From positions 32,301-96,300 of the forward strand of contig JALKBU010000067.1 of NCBI GenBank assembly GCA_023091735.1: a stretch of DNA of 64,000 nucleotides. Direction: 5' to 3'. Positions 20,031 to 30,526 of this stretch are shown in pieces. The stretch comes from Trichomonas tenax (Eukaryota; Parabasalia; Trichomonadida; Trichomonadidae). Numbering within the stretch: position 1 is the first letter of the stretch; every line of letters begins with the position of its first letter. The position numbers and the translations under genes are program-made. Below the pieces are notes generated by a model. It searched no databases and had not been told where the DNA came from. It saw nothing but the letters and a program-made list of their open reading frames with translations.

Positions 20031-20210
20031 ATGAATGATTTAAAAAAGAAATTCGAATATAATAATCAAGAATATTTCAAATCAAAGCTCAACGTCATTC
20101 CTGATAAATTGAAGGATAAAATAATTTTTGACATTAATGAAATAGATCTTGATATCATAGAAGAATCAGAGGATTCCGAAGAAATAGACATAGATGACGA
20201 GGCTATTTAA
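20031..20210 (+). CDS. Small acidic open frame before the integrase
   Basis: An ATG-to-stop frame of 59 residues begins MNDLKKKFEYNN and ends with an acidic run. It overlaps the integrase frame by a few bases. It has no recognised family. It may be a small element-encoded protein or the decayed end of a larger one. Confidence 0.35.
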   Translation: MNDLKKKFEYNNQEYFKSKLNVIPDKLKDKIIFDINEIDLDIIEESEDSEEIDIDDEAI

Positions 20211-21200
20211 TCATAAAGTTTATTTTTGTATAAATATGCTTGAAGAATTATTTAACAATTCCCGATGGAAAATATTTTCCAAATTCTATCCTATCGCTGC
20301 TGAACATGGTTTTTCAAAGCAAGACGTTCGACAATTTTTAAACAAACATGTTGTTCATGACAAATTAAAAATAGATTCCTCGAAGTACTTCTTACACATT
20401 TATTCTAAAACTCCTGATTCATACCAATTTGATACATTAATACAAAGTAAAGGTTCTTCACCGCCTGCATTCTTGATATTCATTAATATTAATTCACGAA
20501 AAGGTTATGCTTATCCGTTAAGGAAAAAAATACTGATTCGGTAATGAATGCATTAAATGAATTTGTAAAAACAGTTCATCCCAAAACATTAACGTCTGAT
20601 CAAGATAGTGCATATTTAGCTAAATCAGTAACTGAATTCTTTAACGAAAATAACATAACACATTACACAACGGAGAAGCATAACCATAACATTCTTGGTA
20701 TAATTAATAGACTCATTCGAACGTTAAGAGATTTAAACAGAGATCGAGACTTTATTATAGACTCAATGAGTAAATTTATTAAAACATATAATTACACCAT
20801 CCATTCTTCGACAGGAATTCCACCAAATAAATTTAACGCTACTAATGAGTTTATATATATTGAACAAATGAATGCTAAAACTGATGCTATCACTAGCGAT
20901 AAAGAGTTTAAATTACTTCCTGGCGAAAAGGTGAGAGTTATCATTGATTCGAATCCACTGAAAAAGAGAAGAACGAAGTTAAGTCCAAATTACTATATTG
21001 TCGATTCTAAGCAGGCTAATGGTTTCTTAATTAAAGCAGCGGATGATTCAGTCGCTTGTAATCCAAGATATAAATTAATCCGAAGGAATGAGGGTAAGTA
21101 TGCATCAGCCATTGACGATGCAAGTTTTGGAATCATTGATGAGATCATAGATTACGATGCAAAGACTGACAAGTATACCGTCATTTATGAAGGAGGTATC
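20194..21200 (+). mobile_element. Maverick/Polinton-type integrase, frameshifted
   Basis: Two frames make up one integrase. The first, from about 20236, carries YFLHIYSKTPDSYQFDTLIQ and PAFLIFININSRKGYAYPL. After a single-base shift in an A-run near 20530, the second continues with SDQDSAYLAKSVTEFF, TTEKHNHNILGIINRLIRTLRDLN and then a chromodomain-like or SH3-like tail (LLPGEKVRVII, FGIIDEIIDYDAKTDKYTVIYEGG). The Asp in FDTL and the Asp in TSDQD fit the DDE core. HNILGIINR sits where other integrases have a Glu-containing helix. This agrees with the c-integrase of Mavericks, which are abundant in trichomonads. No other Maverick genes lie nearby, so this is a solitary decayed fragment. Confidence 0.75.
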
Positions 21201-21696
21201 ATCATAGTAAGCCCACTAATGGAAAACGTCACGATTTCAACTTATTTAAATATACTGAGATTGCAGATCTTGTCAAAAAGGAAGCAGTTGAAGTTTTCGA
21301 TCATTTGGCCATTATCCACAGATCATGGCCGATAGTTGTTATACTGGAATGAGAGCTAGCATACCCGGGGCTCAAGTCATGAAGAAGAAACCCAAAGGAA
21401 GAGAGCTTTCAGCCGAAGACAAGGCGCAAAATAAGAAGATTTCACATTCCCAAATAGTGGTAGAGAATTATTTTGGTTGCCTTAATGTGCTCTGGAAGAT
21501 TATGGCACTTCCATATCGTTTGAAACTCGAATACTACGATGTTATTTTTACATTTTGCGCTTCATTGACTAATTATCATCTTAAAAACTCACTATTGAGA
21601 CAACACGAATACTGTGCTCAATTTCAACTTTTTAATTATAATATTAATAATCAGCTAGAAACGGTGAAATCATTTACCATTTTAATAGCCACTTGA
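21201..21696 (+). mobile_element. DDE transposase (IS5/Harbinger-like) C-terminal relic
   Basis: Right where the integrase homology ends, another frame reads SKPTNGKRHDFNLFKYTEI, like the GSxHDxxLF block of DDE_Tnp_4 transposases. After a shift near 21310, the frame from 21325 reads ADSCYTGMRASIPGAQ, then KKPKGRELSAEDKAQNK, then VVENYFGCLNVLWKIM. This is the typical distal part, with the catalytic Asp of the DSGY block and the Glu of VExxFG. The N-terminal half is missing. The abrupt junction suggests one element landed in or recombined with the other. Confidence 0.65.
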
Positions 21697-23611
21697 ATAT
21701 ATACATGCTAAAAATATGCCGATAATCGTAAAGTAGTAAAATAAACAAGCAAATCACAATGAAATTATGCTGTTTCTTCGCGTTCAATTTGTTTGATGCA
21801 TTAAACAGTTACTATAGCCTATGAAAGCTATATGATTTCAATTAGGTGCTTTGGTATCCATAAATAACACGAATTATTACACCTAAATTTATGGATAGCT
21901 CTACATTGGTTCTAGGCTTTCGTCCACGTGAATTGATAGCATAACTGTCTCCCCTTGCGTTATTTCGTGTAAATTTCTTAAAGCTTTCATATGTTTTTCA
22001 AAAATCGAGGAATTTTTGAGTAATAATTAATTTATTTTTATGCTTAATATTCATATATTAATGTTTTGTTGTGAAATTCATATTTGTGTGAAATCATCTT
22101 CAAAAACACGTATTTTCAATTTATTTTGGCATTACAGCGATCTCAGTACTACATATAATACAAATTATACCTTAAAATCGAGAAATATGCAAATTTTGCT
22201 GAATTTTAAAATTTTTCTCCCTGTTAGTATTTTGCAAATTTATTACCAAAATACTGTTAAGTGATGATTGGCAAATGAATTAATGCAAGAAAAAAGGATC
22301 CTGATTCTCACATCACTCGTGTTTTTTGAAAAAAATCACATTTCTTTTTCAAAGTCCATGATTTTTAAGTTTTGATTAATTTTTAAGCGAGAGATATTAA
22401 TGAATCTCCTCAAATATGCTATCTGCAAAGAATCGAATATCATTGCAAATCTAGATCTCTCTATCTTGAAAGAATCAAATTGTGGGAAATACGTTTTTTA
22501 GACAATCTCATAGAATTTTATAAGTAATTTTCAATTGCTAACAATTTGCCAAATCTTAGAGATAATTGTTACATTTGGACTAAGCAAAGATATTCTGTTG
22601 CTTAAGTTTTGACTAAAACCTCACCAGTTTCGCGAAATGCAATTTTTGCTTGCGTCCTCTGTATTTTTTGCCAAAACCGTCGGCTTGTGGATCGTTTTTC
22701 TCCACACTGATGTTGCTTCAGACTGTCATATCTAGGCTATAGGTAGAAGAGATACTACCCTACAACATATTTAGATTTTGTTGGATTATGTTTTCCAAGT
22801 CGTGAGATATAATATCAACAGCATGGGTAAAGAAAAAAAGTCCAGTCCAGCGCAATATAAATATGTTGAGTAATCGGAATTGTTAGCTTCCTGTATTGGG
22901 TTATTAATTGTTTTGATATCCGTAAGATCATCAGATATCTTCCCGCTTGTGCGATAATCAATATTTGATGAATTTAACGTTCTGCAGCGCATATTTCACA
23001 AAATAACAAAATGAGTAAACAATTTTCTCATCTCATATTTTTTGTTGTTTTTATTTAAAATGCTTTTTTCTCCTTCAAACAGAGGTATATCTTAATATAG
23101 TTTATCATTCACTGAAGGTCCAAACGTCATCCCTTATATTCCTCCTCAAGTTTCTATCGAACTTCCTCTTTGTTCGGAGTGCACAATATTTGATTTCAAA
23201 CTTCTTCATTTATTTGTTACTGCAATTTATGGATAAATATTTTAGCATGGAATTTAGAGCAATTAAAAACCATTCCAGCTCCACTGAAATATGAATCGTC
23301 ATATCATTTTGCCATAATAAGAGGTAAACCCGCCTCCTTGTCGCAATATTTCATTATGATTTTCAGGGTAACTCAAATAATAAAGCTGGTGAAATAGGGA
23401 AAAGTGGAAAATTTGATGAAAAAAACATCATGGATCTGATTTTGAAATTCTCGAAATATTTAACCTTAAATTTGTTTTCATCTCTGCAGCTGTTTTACAG
23501 GAGATTTCAAATCTTATAAATAAAACCAATTTTCTTGTTATTTTAATAATATTTAAATAATATTCTAAAAGTCTAAACTAAAAATGTAAAAAAATAACAT
23601 TTACCGATAAA
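21697..23611. other. Long gene-poor stretch with a dispersed repeat
   Basis: No intact gene. The segment 22267-22352 recurs near the right end of the window. Stretches at 22620-22990 and 23100-23250 have higher complexity than simple AT DNA and may be decayed coding sequence, but I cannot read a family in them. Confidence 0.4.
22267..22352 (+). repeat. Dispersed repeat, copy 1
   Basis: This 86-bp segment matches 63772-63856 in the same orientation with two substitutions and a one-base gap. One frame in both copies reads ANELMQEKR(I/V)LILTSL, so it may come from a repeated coding element. Confidence 0.75.
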
Positions 23612-25948
23612 TTATTGAGTTGCGTTTTCATCTTCGATGTACATTCGATACAAGACGTTTTCGAGTGAATCAACAACAATATTGAAGCCATCGATGCCAA
23701 ACTCTTCTTTGCGAGATTCGATTTCTTCGAGAAGTGGAACGATTTCTGATGAAACAGGAAGGAGAATGTGATTTTTGTGTGAATCATCAATTGCTGCATC
23801 ATTGAACTTTGAAAGGCAGAACTGATACAATGTTTGAATAACCTCTTCAGATCGTTCTTTGTTCTTAAATGATGGTGTCAAAACGTATCCGCAGTGATAT
23901 TTTCTTCGCAATTCACTCGATGAACCTTGGAATATCAACTTTCCTGACCTGAGAATGAAAAGTCTGTTGGAAACTGTTTCTGCTTCTTCCAATGAGTGTG
24001 AACTGATAAGAGATGTTGTCTTATATGTTGAGATTGACTTCCAGATCGCTTGTCTTGTTGTGACATCGATTCCTGCTGTTGGTTCATCTAAGATGATGAA
24101 TTCTGGTGTTCCAATGAATGCCAATGCGATGCTTAATTTGCGCTTCTGTCCTCCTGACAATTTTTCTGCAATATGATCTCTGATTTCACTCAGTCCAAAA
24201 TTATCAATGCATAAATCAAGTTCATGTTTGAGTTTTGCACCCTCAAGTCCTCTCAGTTGTGCAAAGAATTCGAGGTGTTTGTAAACAGAGAGCTTCTCGA
24301 AAAGAACATTCTCCTGGAAGCAGATTCCTAAGTAACTTTGAAGATCCGAAAATCCAGAAGCTGTTTCGATGCCCAACAACTTGATTTTTCCTCCATCAGA
24401 GTCGAGGCAACCTGTCATGCAGTTCATCAACGTTGTTTTTCCACTTCCATTTGGACCAATCAAAATGATGACTTCTCCTGAAGATATTCCGAAAGAAACA
24501 TCGTCTAGAGCGTGAACTTTGACTCTTCCTTTGTATGTCTTCGAAATGTTTGATACGCTAATAAATGTTTCATCAGAATTTATGGCCGTGTTCTGTGGCG
24601 AAATACTTGAGAAAAGTTTTTTCCAATGCTTTTTTGAGAACATATTTCGGAATCCAATTGGAGGAATTCCGTTCTCTCTTGGGCACATCAAATTGAAGAA
24701 AATGAAAAGCAAAAAGTAAACAATGCAGAGAATTAAAAGAATAAATATGCATGTTGACATCGAATATATTTCAAAATTTGTATTCCAGTTTGCAAAAGTG
24801 AGAGGGAAATTATATTTAAGTCCTGAGTTTATAGCATCCGTAAAGATCTGCAATGGTATGAAAGGAAGAAAAGACAATGATTCCAAAATAATGGGAAATG
24901 AACGACCAATTTTCTCTTTATACATATACAACTGAAGTACTATGACAGGGAAAGCAATAAAAATCATTGTAATGGCCCTAAATGCCACATATTTCTTAAA
25001 CAATGGAACTGTCATCAGTATTAAATTGTAGCAAGCTAAGTTAAAAAGAACAGAAACCATAATAAATAACAAAATTTGTGATCCCTTGAGAACAAGATTA
25101 TACAATACCAAAGCAGTCAGAACGATATGAACAAAAATGATCAAGAAATCAGCCAAAATATTTGCTGCAATGAGAGTTTTTTCATGAGCGCCGGATATGA
25201 TCAAAAGAAGATGTATCTTTGATGCTCTCTGCAAAACCATTTCTCCTATAAAAATCCAAATTGGAACAATTACTGCAAATTCAATGAAAAACTGAACGGC
25301 AGGATTCAATGGTTGATTTTCAAAATCCTTTGTTTGAAATGGATTTGTCATCTCATCTATTGTAACTTTTCTTGTAAAATTTGATGTTTTATTGAAAATG
25401 AATTCAAGTAACTCTGAATGAACAGCACCTGTGAATTTGTTCTTATTATATAATGTTTGTCCACCTGTTATATTGAAAAGTTTTGATGACTCATCGAATC
25501 GTAAATGAAGCTGATTGTCTTTGGTTGAAAAATCATTGTACTCTTTTTCATTCTGGAATATTGTAATTTCATTGTCATAAATATTTTGAGATGACAAATT
25601 AAGATTCTGGAAAAAGTTTTTTATTTCTTTTGTATACTGCGTGTCCGGATATAGGCCTGTAGTTACATTTTGCATCTTGAGATAAATTGCAGGCTGTGTA
25701 TAGGTATAAGTAAAATTCCAATCAAATTGTTTTTCTTTGATAATTTTATTAGGATCATTTGATTTTATTGGAATAACAAAACCAATGAGAATCAAAAGAC
25801 CAATAATTGCTATTTCGATAAGATAAAATGAAATCTTCCTGAAGCGCATCTGTAATAACAAGGAAAAATACTTCTTGAAGATGAGCTTCTGCGAGCGGTT
25901 TCTAAGATGCACATCTGCATCATTTTCGGTTAAATTTTGCATCAACAT
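23612..25948 (-). CDS. Half-size ABCA-type transporter
   Basis: The first ATG at 25948 gives 778 residues; 15 further codons are open upstream only from a TTG. Layout is membrane domain then ATPase, as in a half ABCA protein. There is one span near residues 43-59, a luminal loop to about 220, and several spans between 225 and 420. The nucleotide-binding domain begins near 463. Walker A is GPNGSGKT at about 498-505, the signature is LSGGQ at 597-601, Walker B is FIILDE at 617-622, and the switch His is in SSHSLEE near 651. All ATPase residues are intact. The family moves lipids or related substrates. It is divergent to the transporter at 26036, with only 87 bases between start codons. Confidence 0.92.
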   Translation of the reverse strand: MLMQNLTENDADVHLRNRSQKLIFKKYFSLLLQMRFRKISFYLIEIAIIGLLILIGFVIPIKSNDPNKIIKEKQFDWNFTYTYTQPAIYLKMQNVTTGLYPDTQYTKEIKNFFQNLNLSSQNIYDNEITIFQNEKEYNDFSTKDNQLHLRFDESSKLFNITGGQTLYNKNKFTGAVHSELLEFIFNKTSNFTRKVTIDEMTNPFQTKDFENQPLNPAVQFFIEFAVIVPIWIFIGEMVLQRASKIHLLLIISGAHEKTLIAANILADFLIIFVHIVLTALVLYNLVLKGSQILLFIMVSVLFNLACYNLILMTVPLFKKYVAFRAITMIFIAFPVIVLQLYMYKEKIGRSFPIILESLSFLPFIPLQIFTDAINSGLKYNFPLTFANWNTNFEIYSMSTCIFILLILCIVYFLLFIFFNLMCPRENGIPPIGFRNMFSKKHWKKLFSSISPQNTAINSDETFISVSNISKTYKGRVKVHALDDVSFGISSGEVIILIGPNGSGKTTLMNCMTGCLDSDGGKIKLLGIETASGFSDLQSYLGICFQENVLFEKLSVYKHLEFFAQLRGLEGAKLKHELDLCIDNFGLSEIRDHIAEKLSGGQKRKLSIALAFIGTPEFIILDEPTAGIDVTTRQAIWKSISTYKTTSLISSHSLEEAETVSNRLFILRSGKLIFQGSSSELRRKYHCGYVLTPSFKNKERSEEVIQTLYQFCLSKFNDAAIDDSHKNHILLPVSSEIVPLLEEIESRKEEFGIDGFNIVVDSLENVLYRMYIEDENATQ

Positions 25949-25957
25949 TTTTGGAAT

Positions 25958-25969
25958 AATGTCACTTTT
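25958..25969 (-). promoter_or_regulatory. AAAAGTGACATT box for the left ABC gene
   Basis: A perfect copy of the recurrent box lies nine bases upstream of the ATG at 25948, on the same strand as that gene. Confidence 0.55.
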
Positions 25970-25999
25970 ATGAGCTAGGTTTCTCAGCTCCAAAAAATA

Positions 26000-26011
26000 A
26001 AAAGTGACATT
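26000..26011 (+). promoter_or_regulatory. AAAAGTGACATT box for the right ABC gene
   Basis: A perfect copy lies 24 bases upstream of the ATG at 26036, followed by TCACATTA, itself initiator-like. The two boxes face outward within the shared intergenic segment. Confidence 0.55.
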
Positions 26012-26035
26012 TTCACATTATTGTAGATTCTGATA

Positions 26036-28402
26036 ATGACAAGATCGCTTCTCTTCAGTCAGATCTCTGCCATTCTTTACAGGAGGTCGCTTGTCCATTG
26101 GCGTCATAAATTTGAGTTCCTTTACTCTGTTATTTTGGTGGTCATAATGTCAATTTTACCATTAATTATTCGAAAATCAAATATTAACACCAAAATAGTA
26201 TCAAGTGATTACATTACAGGTTTCCATACATTTAAGTCTAAAAATATCGAAATTGCAAGAATTAAAGATTTTAATTGTACCAACGGAATATGCGTTCCTG
26301 AGTTCACTGATGAACTTAAACTGTTGGCTAAAGAAGATATTGGTATTGATCTCAACATTACTGATTTTGAAAATTTCACTATTTTCGATCTATGGCAGCA
26401 AAGAAGGGTATTCCAAGAAAGCAACACAGTGTTCATTCCATTTGCGTACCAAATTTTAAAGAACTCTAACTTGGATAATAATTTTGAATTAAAATTAATG
26501 AGAAATGGAACTAATGATGATCTCACAGAATTATCGATTGTAACTAGAGCTTTATATAGATTGAACCATAAATCTGACGCTATTGTGATGTTTAACTCAA
26601 AATTTGATCCAAGTTACAATTCGAGAAGAGATTATGAACTAACTCTGACAAATATGTTCCCAGCCTTTACTTCTTTATCTTTTGCATTCATAGCGATGTT
26701 AATTCTTCCTCGTATTATTGAGGACATTCATTCTCCAATGCGCCCTTACATGATTGCTTGTGGTTTGAGTAGGCTTTCTTATTGGGTTGGCAATATAATT
26801 TTCGATGTGGTTCTCCTAACTATTGTCTCTTTGATTATTTTCATCGCTTATTATATATTTGGCATCAAATTATTAGTTTCTTATCCTGCATTAACTTTAC
26901 CGCTGCATGTTTGTGGATTCATTTCTCCTCTTATTTTCACATATATGTTTGGTTTCATTTTTAAGAATAAGAATGGTGCTGTATTTTATTTCTTAATTAT
27001 TCTTCTTGTAACTTTTATTCCTTATATAATTTTCATTTTTGTGAAGAAAGAATCCGTCAAGAATTTTTTATCAATAGCTTTCGAAATACTTTGTCCTGTT
27101 TCGGCTTATTCATATGTTTTTAATAGCATAGCAAGCAAGTTCACTATTGCACTTTTCTTTGAGACAACAAAGTCCATCAAGTTCTTCGATACAAAAATGG
27201 AACGGGCTCAATTGGCTTTGATGTTCATCTCATATCCATTTTATGGTATTGTAATCTTTTTAATCGAAGCTTCTATCAAAGCAGCAAAGAAGAAGTTAAC
27301 AGAATTTGGATGGCATAGTCATGCTGCTTATTTTCAAGCTGTCAAAAACTCTCAAAACATTACTCCGGAAGCCAAGCAAATGGAAGAAGAAGTAAGAAGC
27401 AATACCACTGAATACGTCATTACAATTCATGATGTATCAAAACTGTATCGTGATGCTAAAGGAAATCCAATTTATGCCGTTAACCAAGTATCACTTGGCA
27501 TTAAGAGAGGATGTTTTTTCGGCTTCCTCGGTTCAAATGGCGCAGGAAAAACTACTCTAATGAAGATGATTCTTGGGCAAGAACCTCATTCCAATGGATT
27601 TATTGAAATCGAAGGAAAGAACATCGACGCTGATTTCGACACAACACAAATTGCAATATGTCCACAGTTCGATGATCATTTAACAAACGAATTGACTGGC
27701 ATCGAGAACTTGAAATTCTTCTGCAAACTTTATAACAAGAGTAAGCAAGAAACAAAAGAAACTATCGATATGATCGTCGATCTTCTCGATGTTCATGAGC
27801 ACAAAGAAAAGCTTCACTGCCAAATGTCTGGAGGCAATCGAAGAAAGTTTAGTGTTGGCGTTGCTTTCCTATCTGATGCTCCAATTATTCTTCTCGATGA
27901 ACCAACTTCTTCACTCGATCCAATTGCACGCCACAAAGTTCATCAAATGATCAACAGGTACAAAGGTAAAAAAACTTTCATGCTTTGCACTCACCTCCTT
28001 GATGAAGCTGAAGGCCTTTGCGATGAAATATCGATTATGTTCAATGGCTGCGTTTACACTATTGGCACTCCATCACACTTATCAGATCGCTTTGGCACTG
28101 AATGGAAAGTCGATGTCATTCTTGAAGATCCATCTCAAGATACATGTACAAAAGTTGCTAATTTCTTCAATAAGCACCTTCCGAGCGCTAAGATTGTGAT
28201 CTCACGAGAGGTTTCAAGAGTATATTCAGTCTCGTCTGATGCAATCGGTATCACTGCTCTTTTTAGGCTTCTCGAGAATGCAAAAACCCAAAATGTTGGA
28301 ATCAAGTATTACACTTGTTCATGTTCCACATTGGAAAAGGTTTTTCAGGAAATCGTTATGCTTTCAAAGCAGCACCAGCAAGATATGCAGAAAATGCAAT
28401 AA
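26036..28402 (+). CDS. Half-size ABCA-type transporter
   Basis: The product has 788 residues. One span lies near residues 29-47, then a luminal loop with Cys pair CTNGIC to about 205, then spans between 208 and 415. The ATPase domain begins near 460. Walker A is GSNGAGKT at 499-506. The signature is MSGGN at 597-601, altered from LSGGQ. Walker B is IILLDE at 617-622. The switch His is in CTHLLDE near 653. The C-terminus resembles the regulatory tail of ABCA proteins. It shares layout and size with the opposite-strand transporter at 23612, so the two may be coexpressed partners of a heterodimer. That pairing is inferred from arrangement only. Confidence 0.92.
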   Translation: MTRSLLFSQISAILYRRSLVHWRHKFEFLYSVILVVIMSILPLIIRKSNINTKIVSSDYITGFHTFKSKNIEIARIKDFNCTNGICVPEFTDELKLLAKEDIGIDLNITDFENFTIFDLWQQRRVFQESNTVFIPFAYQILKNSNLDNNFELKLMRNGTNDDLTELSIVTRALYRLNHKSDAIVMFNSKFDPSYNSRRDYELTLTNMFPAFTSLSFAFIAMLILPRIIEDIHSPMRPYMIACGLSRLSYWVGNIIFDVVLLTIVSLIIFIAYYIFGIKLLVSYPALTLPLHVCGFISPLIFTYMFGFIFKNKNGAVFYFLIILLVTFIPYIIFIFVKKESVKNFLSIAFEILCPVSAYSYVFNSIASKFTIALFFETTKSIKFFDTKMERAQLALMFISYPFYGIVIFLIEASIKAAKKKLTEFGWHSHAAYFQAVKNSQNITPEAKQMEEEVRSNTTEYVITIHDVSKLYRDAKGNPIYAVNQVSLGIKRGCFFGFLGSNGAGKTTLMKMILGQEPHSNGFIEIEGKNIDADFDTTQIAICPQFDDHLTNELTGIENLKFFCKLYNKSKQETKETIDMIVDLLDVHEHKEKLHCQMSGGNRRKFSVGVAFLSDAPIILLDEPTSSLDPIARHKVHQMINRYKGKKTFMLCTHLLDEAEGLCDEISIMFNGCVYTIGTPSHLSDRFGTEWKVDVILEDPSQDTCTKVANFFNKHLPSAKIVISREVSRVYSVSSDAIGITALFRLLENAKTQNVGIKYYTCSCSTLEKVFQEIVMLSKQHQQDMQKMQ

Positions 28403-28481
28403 CAATCAGAATCAAAATAATTTTGTATTCTATTTAAAAAAAAAAAAAATAATTTTTTTGCGATAAAATAAATAACAATAA

Positions 28482-29009
28482 TTATTTATCCTTTGGGCAA
28501 TTCTTTCCTTTGATCATTCGTATGTATTCACCCGCTCCCCATGTCTCGCCCCAGCAGTTGCGAATAATCCAATAGTAAACTTTGTATTGCTCGCTGTCTC
28601 TCACCATTCCATAACCAACGCATCCAACTGCATGATTATGACTAAATTTGCTGCACTTTGGTTCGCCATAAATGCCACTGGAGTACATCATGAAAGACCA
28701 ATAACTAGGATCAATTACGCATGAAGCATGGCCTTTATTCATGACGAATGTTTCCAAGCATGATTCATCCATTGGATAATCGGGTTGTTCAACATCAACA
28801 ATCTTTGAAACAGCCTTCGTTGCATCGAATCTGCACTTTCCTACTGATGATCCATAAGGATAATCGGCCTCAAGCATGAATTTTCCGCCTTGATTGTCAA
28901 TCACATCGGATAAAGCCTCATTTGCGAGACCAGAATAGCATCCAAAGCAATTTGGGCAGCTGTCAATGAGATTCTGCAGTGAACATGATATTCGTCTCAC
29001 GCATGTAAC
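28482..29009 (-). pseudogene. Papain-family protease, C-terminal half only
   Basis: The readable frame has no ATG at its 5' end and is preceded by a stop at 29010-29012. It begins in SCSLQNLIDSC, equivalent to the SEQNLIDC block of cathepsin-L-like proteases. It continues through GCYSGLANEAL and DYPYG to the catalytic His in NHAVGCVGYG and the Asn in RNCWGETWG. The signal peptide, propeptide and the GSCW block with the catalytic Cys are missing. It is therefore a 5'-truncated copy of a clan CA, C1A peptidase and cannot be active. It converges on the ABC transporter gene, 79 bases away. Confidence 0.85.
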
Positions 29010-29095
29010 TCAAAAACGCTTTCTGCTCGTGTTGAAGAATTAATTTAACATATAAATTTATGCTATGTAAAGTGTCAGTTAGATTGACTATATAG

Positions 29096-29944
29096 TTATG
29101 GCAATAAGTCGACTATATAAAGAATAATAAATGAAATGAGATTCGTTAGAACAAACTTTCTTGTTGCCATCATATTAATTGTAACTGTTATAGAAGTAGA
29201 TGTCAGATAAAACAAATAATTATCATTTTTAACAATATTATTAACAATATTGCATGTTGAAAAATCACAACTTGAATAAAAATATAAAACACCATTTGTA
29301 ACACATTCATTGGGAATAATATCACAAAATGAAAAAAAAAAATATTTATAATTTCCACCTTGAGCAAATACATAATCTCCAATTCCTGTATTATTATTGA
29401 ATGATGAAAATGAAACATTAACATCTTTGTTTGGATTATACAAATTAGGACATGGATATCGATTTGCTTTTGTATTAGTGATGTTGTTTCGGGTGTTGTT
29501 CATATCGCCATATTTATGCAAAAAAAATTCACTACTTCAACTTTGTAATGCTATACAATATTCAAAACTTGATTTTTGAACATAATTCTTAGAACTTGAA
29601 CTTTGTGCAACAAAATGATATGAATAAATTCCAAAATAATTAGCAGAATTTATTTAAGATTTTTGGACGCAGACTTTGTTGTGAACAATTTCGCCTGAAT
29701 TGTAAAAATATACTGTTCCTCCATTTCCACTCGATGAAGAAACACTGTCAAATGAACAAAGTTCAATAAGAACATTTATAATAAATTGATCGATTATTCT
29801 TAAAAATGAATTTTGATTCAAAAATATATGTCTCAAATCCATATGAAATTTCATAACATGGATTTGCATCATTGTAATCAAATTTGGTTGGATTTGGATT
29901 GAGTTTCGTAAAATGTTGACCACTCTCAATTGACGATGTGACAT
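29096..29944 (-). pseudogene. Beta-helix-like surface protein relic with in-frame stops
   Basis: One frame runs through the region with stops at two places. Blocks are IELCSFDSVSSSSGNGGTVYF, then VCVQKS-stop, then NSANYFGIYSYHFVAQSSSS, then EYCIALQS-stop, then the 141-codon open part with PCPNLYNP and a hydrophobic C-terminus. The SGNGGTVYF and Asn/Ser/Cys-rich style match chlamydial-Pmp-like proteins of trichomonads and the relics at 48-51 kb. The C-terminal stretch LTNLISFIILYIVDLL is a likely former membrane anchor. Confidence 0.7.
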
Positions 29945-29982
29945 AAAAAATGAAAGAAATTACATCGATGTAAATAAAAACC

Positions 29983-30470
29983 GACCATGTTTTATCTTAA
30001 CCTTAATTATATTTAATAATATTCATTATATTACACTTGAGTTGGAGGCTTCGATGAAGGTGTCTCTGATTCTTCTGCTTTCTTCTCTGTTCGTCCAAAC
30101 TTGAAGAACATCGATGTCCATATAACAATGACAATCAAAATGATGAATATGCAGAGAATGATGAGACCAACTTTCTGCCACTTGTTGTTGAAGACGTAGA
30201 TGAAATCGCTCGTGTCGTCGTCTGTCATGTTCTCGCCATTGTTCGTCTTGTTCCTGTAGTCATCGGTGACACCCAAGAAGTAGATGTTTTTAGATTCGTG
30301 GATCTCCATCTCTGGTTTGTTGATCTCCCATCCTTTGAACTCTTTCTGAGGAGGGAGAAGTTTTGGTTTGAGAATAGAGTTCCTGATTTCTTCTGATGTT
30401 TCGTTCGTGATAGCGATGTTCTCGATGACAGGAGCACCGAACCGAGGCTGAATGTAGTTCCTGTAGAAGT
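29983..30470 (-). pseudogene. Inverted near-identical copy of the surface-protein 3' end
   Basis: The reverse complement equals 19073-19560 without gaps; I find two differences, both synonymous. It carries the last 145 or so codons, including the membrane span and cytoplasmic tail, plus 48 bases of 3' flank. It lacks a promoter, start and signal peptide. The copy begins abruptly and ends 56 bases before the ankyrin gene at 30527. Its identity implies a recent duplication or gene conversion. Confidence 0.9.
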
Positions 30471-30512
30471 TGTTCGAATGTTAATAATTTTGAAGATGCA
30501 AACGCCGATAGG

Positions 30513-30524
30513 AAAAGTGCCATT
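30513..30524 (+). promoter_or_regulatory. AAAAGTGCCATT box before the ankyrin gene
   Basis: The box ends two bases before the ATG at 30527. It lies between the duplicated segment and the gene, so the duplication did not remove the likely promoter core. Confidence 0.5.
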
Positions 30525-30526
30525 AA

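Noticed and set aside
22786..22992. A 68-codon minus frame in the gene-poor stretch
   Set aside because: No start signal or recognisable motif; flanking sequence has stops in all frames.
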